DNA of 64,000 bases from positions 1,302,001 to 1,366,000 of the forward strand of contig NC_089395.1 in assembly GCF_003171515.1 (NCBI RefSeq), in the 5' to 3' direction. The first letter of the stretch is position 1. Each line of letters starts with the position of its first letter. The translations under genes were made by a program, and so were the position numbers. This stretch comes from Pyrenophora tritici-repentis (taxonomy: Eukaryota; Ascomycota; Dothideomycetes; Pleosporales; Pleosporaceae). The notes below the pieces were generated by a model, which worked only from the letters and a program-made list of their open reading frames with translations, was not told the origin of the DNA and did no database searches. Shown piece after piece: positions 45,120 through 54,911 of this stretch.

Positions 45120-46279
45120 TTTGGTTGATTTTGGTGTATATAATCAACCGGAGACGTAGAAGATCAACTTGGAATGATGTTGGCTGATTGTGGTAGGCAG
45201 CTACGTACTTGAGGTACAGTCTTGGCGGTCGCGGTCGCGATTGCCCCGCCGCGGTCAACCCCCACCACGCCGTAACTACGGCGTGGACGCTACTTGGGGC
45301 ACGAGAGCCCTTTCACTTCCCGTGAGTCCCGTCTACTTAATTTCAAAGGCTTCACAGTTGTCGGGCATGGCACCCGAAATAGGCACTTGACAGCACTTTG
45401 TTTGGATTGCGAAATTCGCGATATTAGTGCCCAGTGTCTTAGCCGGTCGATCAAACAATGAGTTCGCGCTTAGAAATACGATTAATGTCTTGGTCCCATC
45501 AGCACCATTGCGCAGCATGTATAAGTTGATAAGATGTATGCATTCCCATGGTTTGGTGGCTGCTGATGGGGCGCCTGTCAGGCCTTCCTTTGCGACAACG
45601 ATGCAATTCACCATTGTCTACTTATATGTTTCGATAGCTTGGTATACAGCTCGGGACACCTGAGGCTCCACATGTCGCACCTAAGCATCAGGCAGGTGTT
45701 TTGGAGTCCGTCCGTCGCGTTTCAGTACGCCAAGAGGAAACACAATCGCATCTGACACGCGAAACTTCATAGATAATGACAAAGGCCTCACCTCACGTTT
45801 AGGTATTTCATAAGCCTCGTTTGGCACTCTCTAGACAGACAGTGCTTTGCGCCTGTCTTACAGCGCATCTACTCGTGACAGCTTGTCATCGACTTCGGGG
45901 ACTTTGCCACAACTTGTCCACCTTCCTCAGCTTACGCACCCGGTCTAGCTTGTTTTCGACGACCCGCTGCGCTGGGCTTTATTGAGCAATCAGCCCCGGA
46001 AGCCTGTGGCTGCCGCAAGTCCACTCATCTATCGACATATTAATAACCTCGCCATCTTGCACTATCGGAAGCTGGCCTTCTTTGCTTCCTTTCGTAGCCT
46101 TTGTTTTCGCGACCGCCGTGTAATTCTCGGTCCGGAGCTTTTGTTCCCAGCCGCCCGAGTTTCCAGTCCGGAACTGCCTCCATCGATCGCCCCACGCTGA
46201 CATCTTTGGGCGAGCACTGGTACGTTGTGGTTGCAATCATACCGAGATTAAGAGCACTCCGGAGCGCTCTTAAGCCAGC
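45120..46279. promoter_or_regulatory. Divergent promoter region, csnG / copper ATPase
   Basis: 1.16 kb between two divergent genes. Near the csnG start there is a GC-rich zone with a 22-bp dyad (separate entry). No copper-responsive element could be identified by eye. Confidence 0.5.
45265..45286. promoter_or_regulatory. 22-bp dyad ccacgccgta-ac-tacggcgtgg
   Basis: Perfect 10-bp inverted repeat with a 2-nt centre, 146 bp upstream of the csnG start codon. This is the shape of a site for a dimeric transcription factor, but no factor is known to me for it. Confidence 0.5.
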
Positions 46280-49200
46280 ATGGCTCCCCCAACTACCACC
46301 ACGACGGCGCATATGGCGACAACAACGCTCAAAGTCGAGGGCATGACATGCGGCGCATGCACATCCGCCATCGAGTCGGGATTCCAGGGCGTCAAGGGAG
46401 TCGGGAACGTGTCGATAAGCCTGGTCATGGAAAGGGCCGTCGTGCAACATGATCCCGATCTGATCACAGCAGATGAGGTCAGGGAAATCATTGAAGACAG
46501 GGGCTTCGATGCCGAAGTGCTATCGTCAGATCTCCCATTGCCACATCCGGACGACCACTTCCTGAGCGACTCGGAGGATGAGGAGGAAACTATTGGAAGC
46601 ATCGCGACAACAACACTCTCCGTTGGCGGCATGACATGCGGTGCATGCACTTCCGCCGTGGAGGGCGCCTTCAAGGACGTAGCTGGACTAAAGTCATTCA
46701 GCATATCGCTACTCTCGGAACGCGCTGTAATCGAGCATGACACAACCATCATAACGGCGGAACAACTGGCTGAGACAATAGAAGACGTTGGTTTTGACGC
46801 AAAGGTGCTGGATACCGCGGTCGCGACAACAGGGCCCAAGAAGAGCAAGAGCCGGAAACAACAAAAGACAATGACCACTACCGTCGCTGTTGAAGGCATG
46901 ACTTGTGGCGCATGCACATCCGCCATTGAAAGTGGCTTCAAAGACGTCGACGGTGTATACCAATTCAACATCAGCCTACTCGCCAATCGCGCTGTGCTTG
47001 TCCATGACCCCGCTAAGCTGACCGAAGACCAAATCGTGGAGATTATCGAGGATCGGGGTTTTGACGCCAAAGTACTATCGTCCGTAGACGGCAACATTCA
47101 ACATTTATCAGCAAACAATGCTCCCGTGCAGCTCAAGATCTATGGACTCCCCAATGAGAACGCTGCCGCAGAACTCGAAGGGCTATTGAGGAAACGACCA
47201 GGAATCACATCTGCAACCGTCAAGTTCAGCAACTCAAGAGCCACCATCCAGCGGGAACCTCAAATCATCGGTCTTCGCGCTATTGTGGAGGCCGTAGAAG
47301 CAGCCGGATACAACGCTCTTGTGGCTGATTCGGAGGACAACGACGCCCAACTCGAATCACTTGCAAAGACAAAAGAGATCCAGGAATGGAGGCGAGCCGT
47401 CGTCTTCTCCGCATGGTTCGCAGTGCCTGTGTTCCTGACCAGCATGTTTATCCCCATGTTTCTGCCATTCCTCAACTATGGCGGTATCCGTATCATACCC
47501 GGTCTCTATCTCGGCGACGTCATCTGCTTCTTCCTTACCATTCCAGTTCAATTCGGCATCGGAAAGCGCTTCTACGTATCTGCCTACAAGTCGTTGAGCC
47601 ACGGCGCACCCACTATGGATGTTCTCGTAGTTCTCGGTACCTCCTCTGCATTCTTCTTCAGCGTCTTCTCGATGCTCGTCTCCCTACTCGTCTCTCCGCA
47701 CACCAAACCGACCACACTATTCGATACCAGCACCATGTTGATTACCTTTATCAGCTTGGGCCGTTACCTTGAGAACAAAGCAAAGGGTCAGACCTCCAAA
47801 GCACTGTCCAACCTCATGTCACTAGCTCCATCAATGACTACTATCTACGCCGACCCCATCGCCGCTGCGAAAGCTGCCGAGGGCTGGGATGTCGCCGAAG
47901 AGAAGCTGGATCGCAAGTCCATTGATGGGAACGCTGTCGAAGAGCGGGTCATTTCTACTGAGCTCATTGAAGTTGGCGACGTTGTCATCCTTCGACCTGG
48001 TGACAAGCTTCCAGCCGACGGCACAGTAACTCGTGGAGAGTCATACCTCAACGAGAGCATGGTCACTGGCGAAGCTATGCCGATTCTGAAGAAGAAGGGC
48101 TCACTTGTCATGGCCGGAACCGTCAACGGCGCTGGTCGTTTGGAATTTGTTGTCACCCGAGCTGGCCGCGATACTCAGCTCAGCCAAATTGTCCGCCTTG
48201 TCCAAGAAGCTCAAACTAGCCGCGCTCCAATTCAACGACTTGCGGATACAGTTGCCGGCTACTTCGTTCCCATCATCATCACTCTTGGTCTCGCCACGTT
48301 CATTGGCTGGATGGTCCTAAGTCACATCCTTCCCTACCCACCCAAGGTCTTCCTTGACCACGCTAGCGGCGGCAAGTTCATGGTGTGCATCAAGCTATGT
48401 ATCGCTGTCATTGTCTTTGCCTGCCCATGTGCTCTCGGTCTTGCCACCCCAACAGCTGTCATGGTTGGTACTGGTGTCGGTGCTGAGCAAGGTATCCTCG
48501 TCAAGGGCGGTGCCGCCTTGGAGACTGCAACCAAGATTAACCACGTCATCTTTGACAAAACTGGTACTCTTACCGTTGGCAAGATGAGTGTCTCCAAGGC
48601 CGACATCCAGGGCGAATGGGCAAAGGGCGAGAAGAAGAAACTCTGGTGGACCCTTATTGGACTTGCTGAAATGGGCTCTGAGCATCCCATTGCCAAGGCT
48701 ATCGTTCTATCTGCAAAGGACCACCTTCGATTGGGACCTGATGGTAGCTTCGATGGCGCTGTGGGTGACTTCGAAGCCATTGTCGGAAAGGGTATTACTG
48801 CAACTGTCGAGGCAGCCATGTCTCGCGAGCGCACTCGTTACAAGGTTCTCATCGGCAACACCACCTTCCTGACATCAGAAGGTGTCAACGTCCCGCACTT
48901 TGTAGAAGAAACGTCCGCATCCACAAATGCCAACTCACGAGGACGCTCTGCTGGTATCACTACCATCCACACTGCCATTGGCAACACCTACACCGGTACA
49001 TTGAGCCTCTCCGATACCATTAAGCCCTCGGCCCGCGCTGCAGTACTTGCTCTCTCTCGTCTTGGCATATCATCCTCCATCGTTACCGGAGACACATCAG
49101 CTTCCGCTCTTGTCGTCGCAGCAGCAGTTGGTATTGATGCAGCTGATGTTCACGCCTCATCCACTCCTGCAGACAAGAAAGCCATGGTTGAAGATCTCCA

Positions 49201-49762
49201 GTCTCGTGGTATGGTCGTTGGTATGGTCGGTGACGGTATTAACGACTCTCCCGCTCTCGCCGCTGCAGACATCGGCATTGCCCTATCAAGTGGTACAGAT
49301 GTCGCCATGGAAGCGGCCTCTATCGTCCTAATGACCAACACTGACCTTCTCGCAATTCCCGCCTCGCTCGTCCTCAGCCGCGCAATCTTTTTCCGTATCA
49401 AACTCAATCTCGCCTGGGCCTGCATGTACAACTTCGTCGGACTCCCCTTTGCAATGGGTTTCTTCCTGCCCTGGGGCCTTTCGTTGCATCCCATGGCTGC
49501 GGGTGCTGCCATGGCATGCTCTTCCGTCAGCGTCGTTGCTAGCTCTCTGCACCTCAAGTTCTGGACCAGACCTAGCTGGATGAAGGTTAGTGTACTGGAC
49601 CCTAATGCACCCATCGACGACAGGGAAGCGGAGATGGAAAAACTGGGCGGCAAGGGCATGTTCAGCACTATCAAGGATTGGGTTAGTGATGCGTGGGCGG
49701 CCAGGAAGAGGAATAAGGAAGAGACTAGTTACATGCCGCTCAGGGATATGGGAGACCACTGA
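46280..49762 (+). CDS. CCC2: Copper-transporting P1B-type ATPase (Ccc2/ATP7 type)
   Basis: Single exon, 1160 aa. Three N-terminal HMA copper-binding domains carry GMTCGAC at residues 21-27, 117-123 and 206-212. A fourth HMA-like stretch (about 280-345) lacks the CxxC. Eight membrane segments follow. Key motifs: TGEAMP in the actuator, CPC at 715-717 in the sixth helix (copper pathway), phosphorylated D759 in FDKTGTLT, the SEHPIA histidine motif and GDGINDSPAL near 983. Ccc2 pumps Cu(I) from Atx1 into the Golgi lumen to load multicopper oxidases such as Fet3 and laccases. The acidic linker between HMA1 and HMA2 (SDSEDEEE) is notable. All catalytic residues are intact. Confidence 0.96.
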   Translation: MAPPTTTTTAHMATTTLKVEGMTCGACTSAIESGFQGVKGVGNVSISLVMERAVVQHDPDLITADEVREIIEDRGFDAEVLSSDLPLPHPDDHFLSDSEDEEETIGSIATTTLSVGGMTCGACTSAVEGAFKDVAGLKSFSISLLSERAVIEHDTTIITAEQLAETIEDVGFDAKVLDTAVATTGPKKSKSRKQQKTMTTTVAVEGMTCGACTSAIESGFKDVDGVYQFNISLLANRAVLVHDPAKLTEDQIVEIIEDRGFDAKVLSSVDGNIQHLSANNAPVQLKIYGLPNENAAAELEGLLRKRPGITSATVKFSNSRATIQREPQIIGLRAIVEAVEAAGYNALVADSEDNDAQLESLAKTKEIQEWRRAVVFSAWFAVPVFLTSMFIPMFLPFLNYGGIRIIPGLYLGDVICFFLTIPVQFGIGKRFYVSAYKSLSHGAPTMDVLVVLGTSSAFFFSVFSMLVSLLVSPHTKPTTLFDTSTMLITFISLGRYLENKAKGQTSKALSNLMSLAPSMTTIYADPIAAAKAAEGWDVAEEKLDRKSIDGNAVEERVISTELIEVGDVVILRPGDKLPADGTVTRGESYLNESMVTGEAMPILKKKGSLVMAGTVNGAGRLEFVVTRAGRDTQLSQIVRLVQEAQTSRAPIQRLADTVAGYFVPIIITLGLATFIGWMVLSHILPYPPKVFLDHASGGKFMVCIKLCIAVIVFACPCALGLATPTAVMVGTGVGAEQGILVKGGAALETATKINHVIFDKTGTLTVGKMSVSKADIQGEWAKGEKKKLWWTLIGLAEMGSEHPIAKAIVLSAKDHLRLGPDGSFDGAVGDFEAIVGKGITATVEAAMSRERTRYKVLIGNTTFLTSEGVNVPHFVEETSASTNANSRGRSAGITTIHTAIGNTYTGTLSLSDTIKPSARAAVLALSRLGISSSIVTGDTSASALVVAAAVGIDAADVHASSTPADKKAMVEDLQSRGMVVGMVGDGINDSPALAAADIGIALSSGTDVAMEAASIVLMTNTDLLAIPASLVLSRAIFFRIKLNLAWACMYNFVGLPFAMGFFLPWGLSLHPMAAGAAMACSSVSVVASSLHLKFWTRPSWMKVSVLDPNAPIDDREAEMEKLGGKGMFSTIKDWVSDAWAARKRNKEETSYMPLRDMGDH

Positions 49763-50309
49763 AACAGGTGGTTGTCATGATTTTGTTGTTATTCCTGTTG
49801 GTAAAGCGTTTGGATACCACAATTTCCTTGTCTGTTGACATGTCGCTGTTATTGTTAGTCTCCTGTCGATCTTCTTGTATAGCTCTTGGTTCGCATTTTT
49901 CTAGTTGACGAAATTCACATGTCAATACCTCCTGACCTTCATGCCGGTATGTGCCCCTTTTTGTAATTTCGGGTTTTTTTGGTCACCAAAAGCATAGTTA
50001 TGCAACAGTAAGTTTGATATGCAAGAAGGCGAGGACTGCAAATCGGCAACCCATGTCTTGCCGAACAAATGTGGTAGGTTGTTCGTGTGCGCGTGATTGA
50101 CGTCGCGGGCCGCGGCCAGGGTCCGCCAAATAGCGTCACAAAGATAAGCCAAGATGTACAACACAACACCGCAACATTATCTGCCGTTGCACAACTTCTG
50201 ACTCTGTTTACGCTGCGTAGCTTTTAGCAGTATTCGCAAGACAGATGCGACCGTGAACCCCACCGGAAGATTATCGCCGCGTACCCCCCAAACGAGGAAG
50301 ACGGTCAAA
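49763..50309. other. Intergenic
   Basis: 547 bp between two + strand genes: 3' UTR of the ATPase gene and promoter of the Rab gene. Nothing else was seen. Confidence 0.5.
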
Positions 50310-51499
50310 ATGGGGCGGAATCGAGCCGTTTCGAATGCGTCGACGAGGAGCGGTGAGCCGCCTTTACAAGTAGGTATGGACAAGATATGAGCTTTGCGGT
50401 GCAGTGCTGACACCAGCTCTAGGAGCTGGGCAGCATGTATGATTACCTGGCCAAAGTGGTACTCTTAGGACCTAGTGGAGCAGGCAAGTAAGTTCCAGCG
50501 ACGATAAGGCACAGCACGTGTCTATACTGCCGGCGCAAACGAGTAACAAGATTTGTAGGTCTTGCCTCCTCCATCGCTTCGTAAAGTCGGAATGTATATA
50601 CCTCTCTACCTTCGACCACCAGACGCCTGACTAATACACCTCCAGGGCGCGTCCTCTCGAGTCAAACCATTGGCGTAGAATTCTCCTCCAAAATCGTCCA
50701 CATCGCCGATCGCCGTCGCTCTCCTTTATCGTCTAGCTCGCGCAAAAGAATAAAACTGCAACTCTGGGATACAGCAGGTACAGAACGATTTCGCTCAGTG
50801 TCGCGATCCTACTACCGCGGCGCAGCTGGCGCAATACTGGTATACGATGTGAGTAGCTGGCGCAGCTTCGAGCAATTGCGAACCTTTCTCGACGACGCAA
50901 GAGCACTGGCGGGTCCAGATATCACCATCATACTCGCCGGCAACAAGAACGATGTCGAAGGAGAGGGGAACGGTGTGCCAGTACAAGGAGGGGTAAGTGG
51001 GGGCAGTCATAGTGGTGGGTACACGAGTTATAGCTATGGCAGTACTCCCGGCTCAGAAAGCGGGCTTTCGCCGCCTACGCCAGGGTCGCTATCAAGTCGC
51101 ACGGCAAGTCTAAACGCCAATCTACACGCGTCCTATACCATTGCGCCAGAGGGTCGCGAAGTCCCAGCCGAAACGGCATCTAGGTGGGCGAGTCAGAATG
51201 GGATTCCGGTTGCGGTGGAGGTCTCGGCGCTCAATGGGGAGAATGTCGAAGAGCTGTTTAACAGGCTAGCACGAATGATCCTCACAAAGATTGAACTGGG
51301 CGAGATTGATCCAGACAATCCGGCTAGTGGTATACAATACGGCGATTTGGGGTGGGATGACGGTGGTGGCAGTGTCAAGAGTGGGTTTGGCGATGAAGGC
51401 GTGAGGTATCGCAGAAGAGGCAAGAAGACGGGTGGATTGAGTGAGTGGGAAGATGTGTTTAGGTTAGGTGGCCCGAGGCGGAGAGGTGGGTGTTGTTGA
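50310..51499 (+). CDS. Rab4-type small GTPase with atypical switch II
   Basis: Exons 50310-50369, 50423-50487, 50559-50593 and 50646-51499 encode 337 aa. G1 is LLGPSGAGKSC, which spans an exon junction; G2 is the T of QTIGVEF; G3 is LWDTAGTERFRS; G4 is GNKND; G5 is VSALNG. SRSYYRGAAGAILVYDVSS and the N-terminal YDYLAKVVLLG match Rab4/Ypt4, which acts in recycling from early endosomes. The C-terminus GGCC is the double-geranylgeranyl site. Two oddities: the catalytic Gln of DTAGQE is Thr, and a Gly/Ser-rich insert of about 53 residues separates G4 from the ETASRWAS helix. The insert starts at GTAAGT (50993) and could be an in-frame intron (50993-51151). Confidence 0.88.
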
Positions 51500-52442
51500 T
51501 GCCTTGAAGTGTTGATCTTTTTATTGTCGATCGGTTTTAATGAGCGTTTGATATCTTGGTCATTTATTTTGCACATGTAGCGTACATACCCCAGAGTCTT
51601 TTCGGTTCATAGATGGGAGAGTAATTGGAGATGTTGTTGGCACTTATCTTATTGAAGAGTCTATGTTCTTTGATTTCAGCAGTATGTTCGTATGTGTGAC
51701 TGTCCCATTGACATGACTGCTGGTGTGTACTACGCTTTTCGGAGCACTACGGCCCCGATCACATGTCAGACACGCCCGACGGATATTGAGGTTTGCGGCT
51801 TAGCGCGGTTTCATATGGATTTTGTTGTCGTGTCGTCATCCCGAAAACGCCGATGGATATCCTTGTATGCCGCCACGCGATCAACATTTCCGCAACAACG
51901 CGTTGCCCTAGATGCCCGCGGACGCGATCTAGACACTCGTGATATCGGCAATTCCGAGGATTTCGTAAAAAGGAACACATCTTCCATTGTCCAGAGTCTA
52001 TAGCACGGGGAAACTCTACGTCTTTCGGCCGTAACACGTCCGAAACAATGGCTTTCTCATCCACGGCTTCGCCACAGCATGCATGTCACAGGCCAGCTCT
52101 TGTCTGGTCGCGTGCTTCCAGAGGGTTCCTGGCAGTAGCGCGATACGTTAGCATCGGCATTTGCGTCACCGGAATGTTTCTTCCATGATGCCATGTGCCT
52201 CGGTCACTACTTTCCCAAGTCTACTTGCGTCTGCTTTCGCTTTCTCGCCATTCATTCTCACGGCCTCGTATCTGTTGCCCCTTTTGACTTGATCGCAGAA
52301 TAACGATCATTGCTTAACAATCATATATTCACACCCCACGCGACCGATCACACTGTCGTTCTCACGCGCGTTTAAGTCTCTTACCCGCGTTTTGCCCTCA
52401 CGTCCGTCGATAGGAACAACGAGCTCGCTTGCAACCGCCGAT
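51500..52442. other. Intergenic
   Basis: 943 bp between two + strand genes. The last 200 bp is C/T-rich, typical of a promoter. No gene was recognised. Confidence 0.5.
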
Positions 52443-54005
52443 ATGACCTGGCTTCATCGGTTGAACCCTACACCAGCTTTCCCGGCGCATACGGGACCAT
52501 ACAAGGTCGGCTCTATAGACGTAGAAATACCCACAAGTGAATTGGAGAGTCCTACTGCCAATGCGCCACCTATGGATTTGCCAACGGTAGCCTTTCGTAT
52601 ATTCTATCCTTGCAAGCAGGACAGCAATGAGAAGGCTGTAAAATGGATACCGAACTCGCAGAGGGAATACGTCAGTGCCTATGCTAGGTTTTTGGGTGCT
52701 AGCAATGCATTTGCTGGTGTTTTATCGTAAGCATATCCTCTGTCTGGTCTGCGACATATACTAACTATACCAAGAGTAATGCCGCAATTGTTATATTATG
52801 TCACCATGCCCGTACACCAAAACGCTGATCTCCTCGCACCCCCACCAAAGTCCGATAGATGGCCCGTCATGATGTTTTCACATGGTCTAGGCGGTACTAG
52901 AAACGCATACTCGCACATTTGTGGTTCACTCGCTAGCCACGGGGTTGTTGTCGTTGCGGCAGATCACAGGGACGGTAGTTCACCTCTGTCTATCCACCAC
53001 ACGCCAGAAGAGAAGGAGAAGGTCAAGCGTGTACCATACAGGAATATTGCCCATAGCCCGAGCACCGAGGTATACGAAGCCAGAAACGAACAATTGCGTA
53101 TACGATTATGGGAGCTGGGCATGATACATGATGCGTTGTTGAAGCTCGACGATGGACGGAAACTCACCAATGTCGCACAGGATCAGCCAAAGGGGAAGAA
53201 CATGCTAAACATGTTTACAAACCTAATGGACGTACATCAACCGGGTGCGATTGGCTTTGCCGGCCACTCATTCGGCGCGTGTACAATGATTCAGTTTGTC
53301 AAATCAGTGTACTACCGACCAAAGGCACAGATCCCAAACTACAAGCCACTATACACACCAACCGAAGACTCGAGCATAGTCCGTCAGATTACGTCAGCCA
53401 ACAGCGTCCACCTACTAGACTTATGGACGCTTCCCATCCAAAGCCCAGACACAGCCTGGCTCCGTTCACAGCCCATGCCATGCTACGACTCCAAGAACGG
53501 CGGCAAGAACCTTCTAGCAATCGCCTCAGAAGGCTTCTACAACTGGTCTTCCAACTTACGCGAGACGAAGCGCATCATCGCAAAACCTCCCGCCTCGCAA
53601 TCACCCTACCCCAACCAGCCCGGCCCACACATGTTCTACCCCATCGCCTCTGCCCATCTCTCCCAAAGCGACTTTGGCGTCCTGTTCCCCTGGGTCACAA
53701 CCAAAGCTTTTGGCGCAAAAGAACCCGAGCGCGTTCTCAGACTCAATACCCGCGCTATCCTACAGGTTCTGCGTGAAAATGGCGTTAGGGTTGCTAATAC
53801 TAGTGCTGCAGACCTGGAACTCGAGGACACGGCGGTGAAAGATGCGAGTGTGGCGCAGGATAGTAGTATTCTCAGTCGGACTAAAGATAGTGTGCGCGGC
53901 TGGACTAATATAAGTGCAGATTCAGAGCAAGAAGGTAATTTGGTGGGCTCGCCCGTGGAGAGGGTGGGTAGTGGGGGTAAGGGGCCGGGGGGATGCGATG
54001 GTTGA
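52443..54005 (+). CDS. Platelet-activating-factor acetylhydrolase-like lipase
   Basis: Exons 52443-52726 and 52775-54005 encode 504 aa; the 48-nt intron has branch site tactaac. The fold is alpha/beta hydrolase: oxyanion-hole region VMMFSHGLGGTRNAYS, then VVVAADHRDGSS, and nucleophile S260 in GFAGHSFGACT. An Asp and a His follow in the expected order (LDLWTLP and HLSQSDFG regions), though their assignment is tentative. Family members hydrolyse the short or oxidised sn-2 acyl chain of phospholipids. The start at 52443 (MTWLHRLNP) is the first ATG of the frame. No signal peptide is seen, so it is probably intracellular. The C-terminus is Gly/Ser-rich. Confidence 0.88.
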
Positions 54006-54911
54006 GGGGGGAGGCATTGGGACAGATTGTCAAGGAATGAGTGTTTTTGCTTTGAGTGGGTTTTTGTGGTGCGGATCTTTTGAACAGCGATTTTAGCATA
54101 GCGGTGTATTTGTGGTTAGGGGACATACCCGGGCGAGGAACTGTCTTGGTAGATGTAGTGGTATATCTGTTGAACATACGACTAGTTCAGTAATATTTGA
54201 AAGCCGCCTGGGAGGTACGTTTTCACGTGGTAATGGAAGTGTTTTAATGTACGCCATGGAACTGTCTTAACATCTAAATCTTTTTATGTGGTGGCATAGT
54301 TGCGATAACTACAATAAATGTTCGCGTGAAAACTGCATGTGTCTGCTCATTGTAGCGGCTGCCTACTAAAACACTAACCCTTTCACTATGTATTATGTAA
54401 GACCTGTAAGATGTTTTTGCATGACTATATGCGTACCTATGTAGGCAGCACGATTCTTCCCCTTCATCGCGTGTCGGGTAGTGGGGACTAGTCGCAGTGG
54501 GGCAGGGATGGTTAGCGCGATTCTTGTTATGGCGAGCATTTCCAGGAAACTTTGTGTAAACCTCACACCCATTCTTTCGAGTCTAAGAAAAGAATGGCTA
54601 CGCGTCTGCATGTATAAATCGCATATTGCCAATAAGCACCACATTATACCGCCGACGACAGATCTTAGCGTCACATGAGAGCTGAGTCACAGCGCGAGTA
54701 GCAGTCGGACCAACGTCTAGCAGTATCTATCAGGTTCCACAGATCATTTGCTTTTGGCTTCAAATTCATCATTCAACGCTTATCAGTTCTTTACCCCGCA
54801 CTTTGTCGTGGTTGTGGCAGTCAGATATCTCGACAACAGCGACAACAAACGCTCGTTGCCACTTTCACTTGTCATAAAAGACACGGCCTGGGACACGCCA
54901 TTCACCTCAAC
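54006..54911. other. Intergenic
   Basis: 906 bp between two + strand genes. Small open frames here have no domain features. Expected content is the 3' UTR of the lipase gene and the promoter of the SRA gene. Confidence 0.5.
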
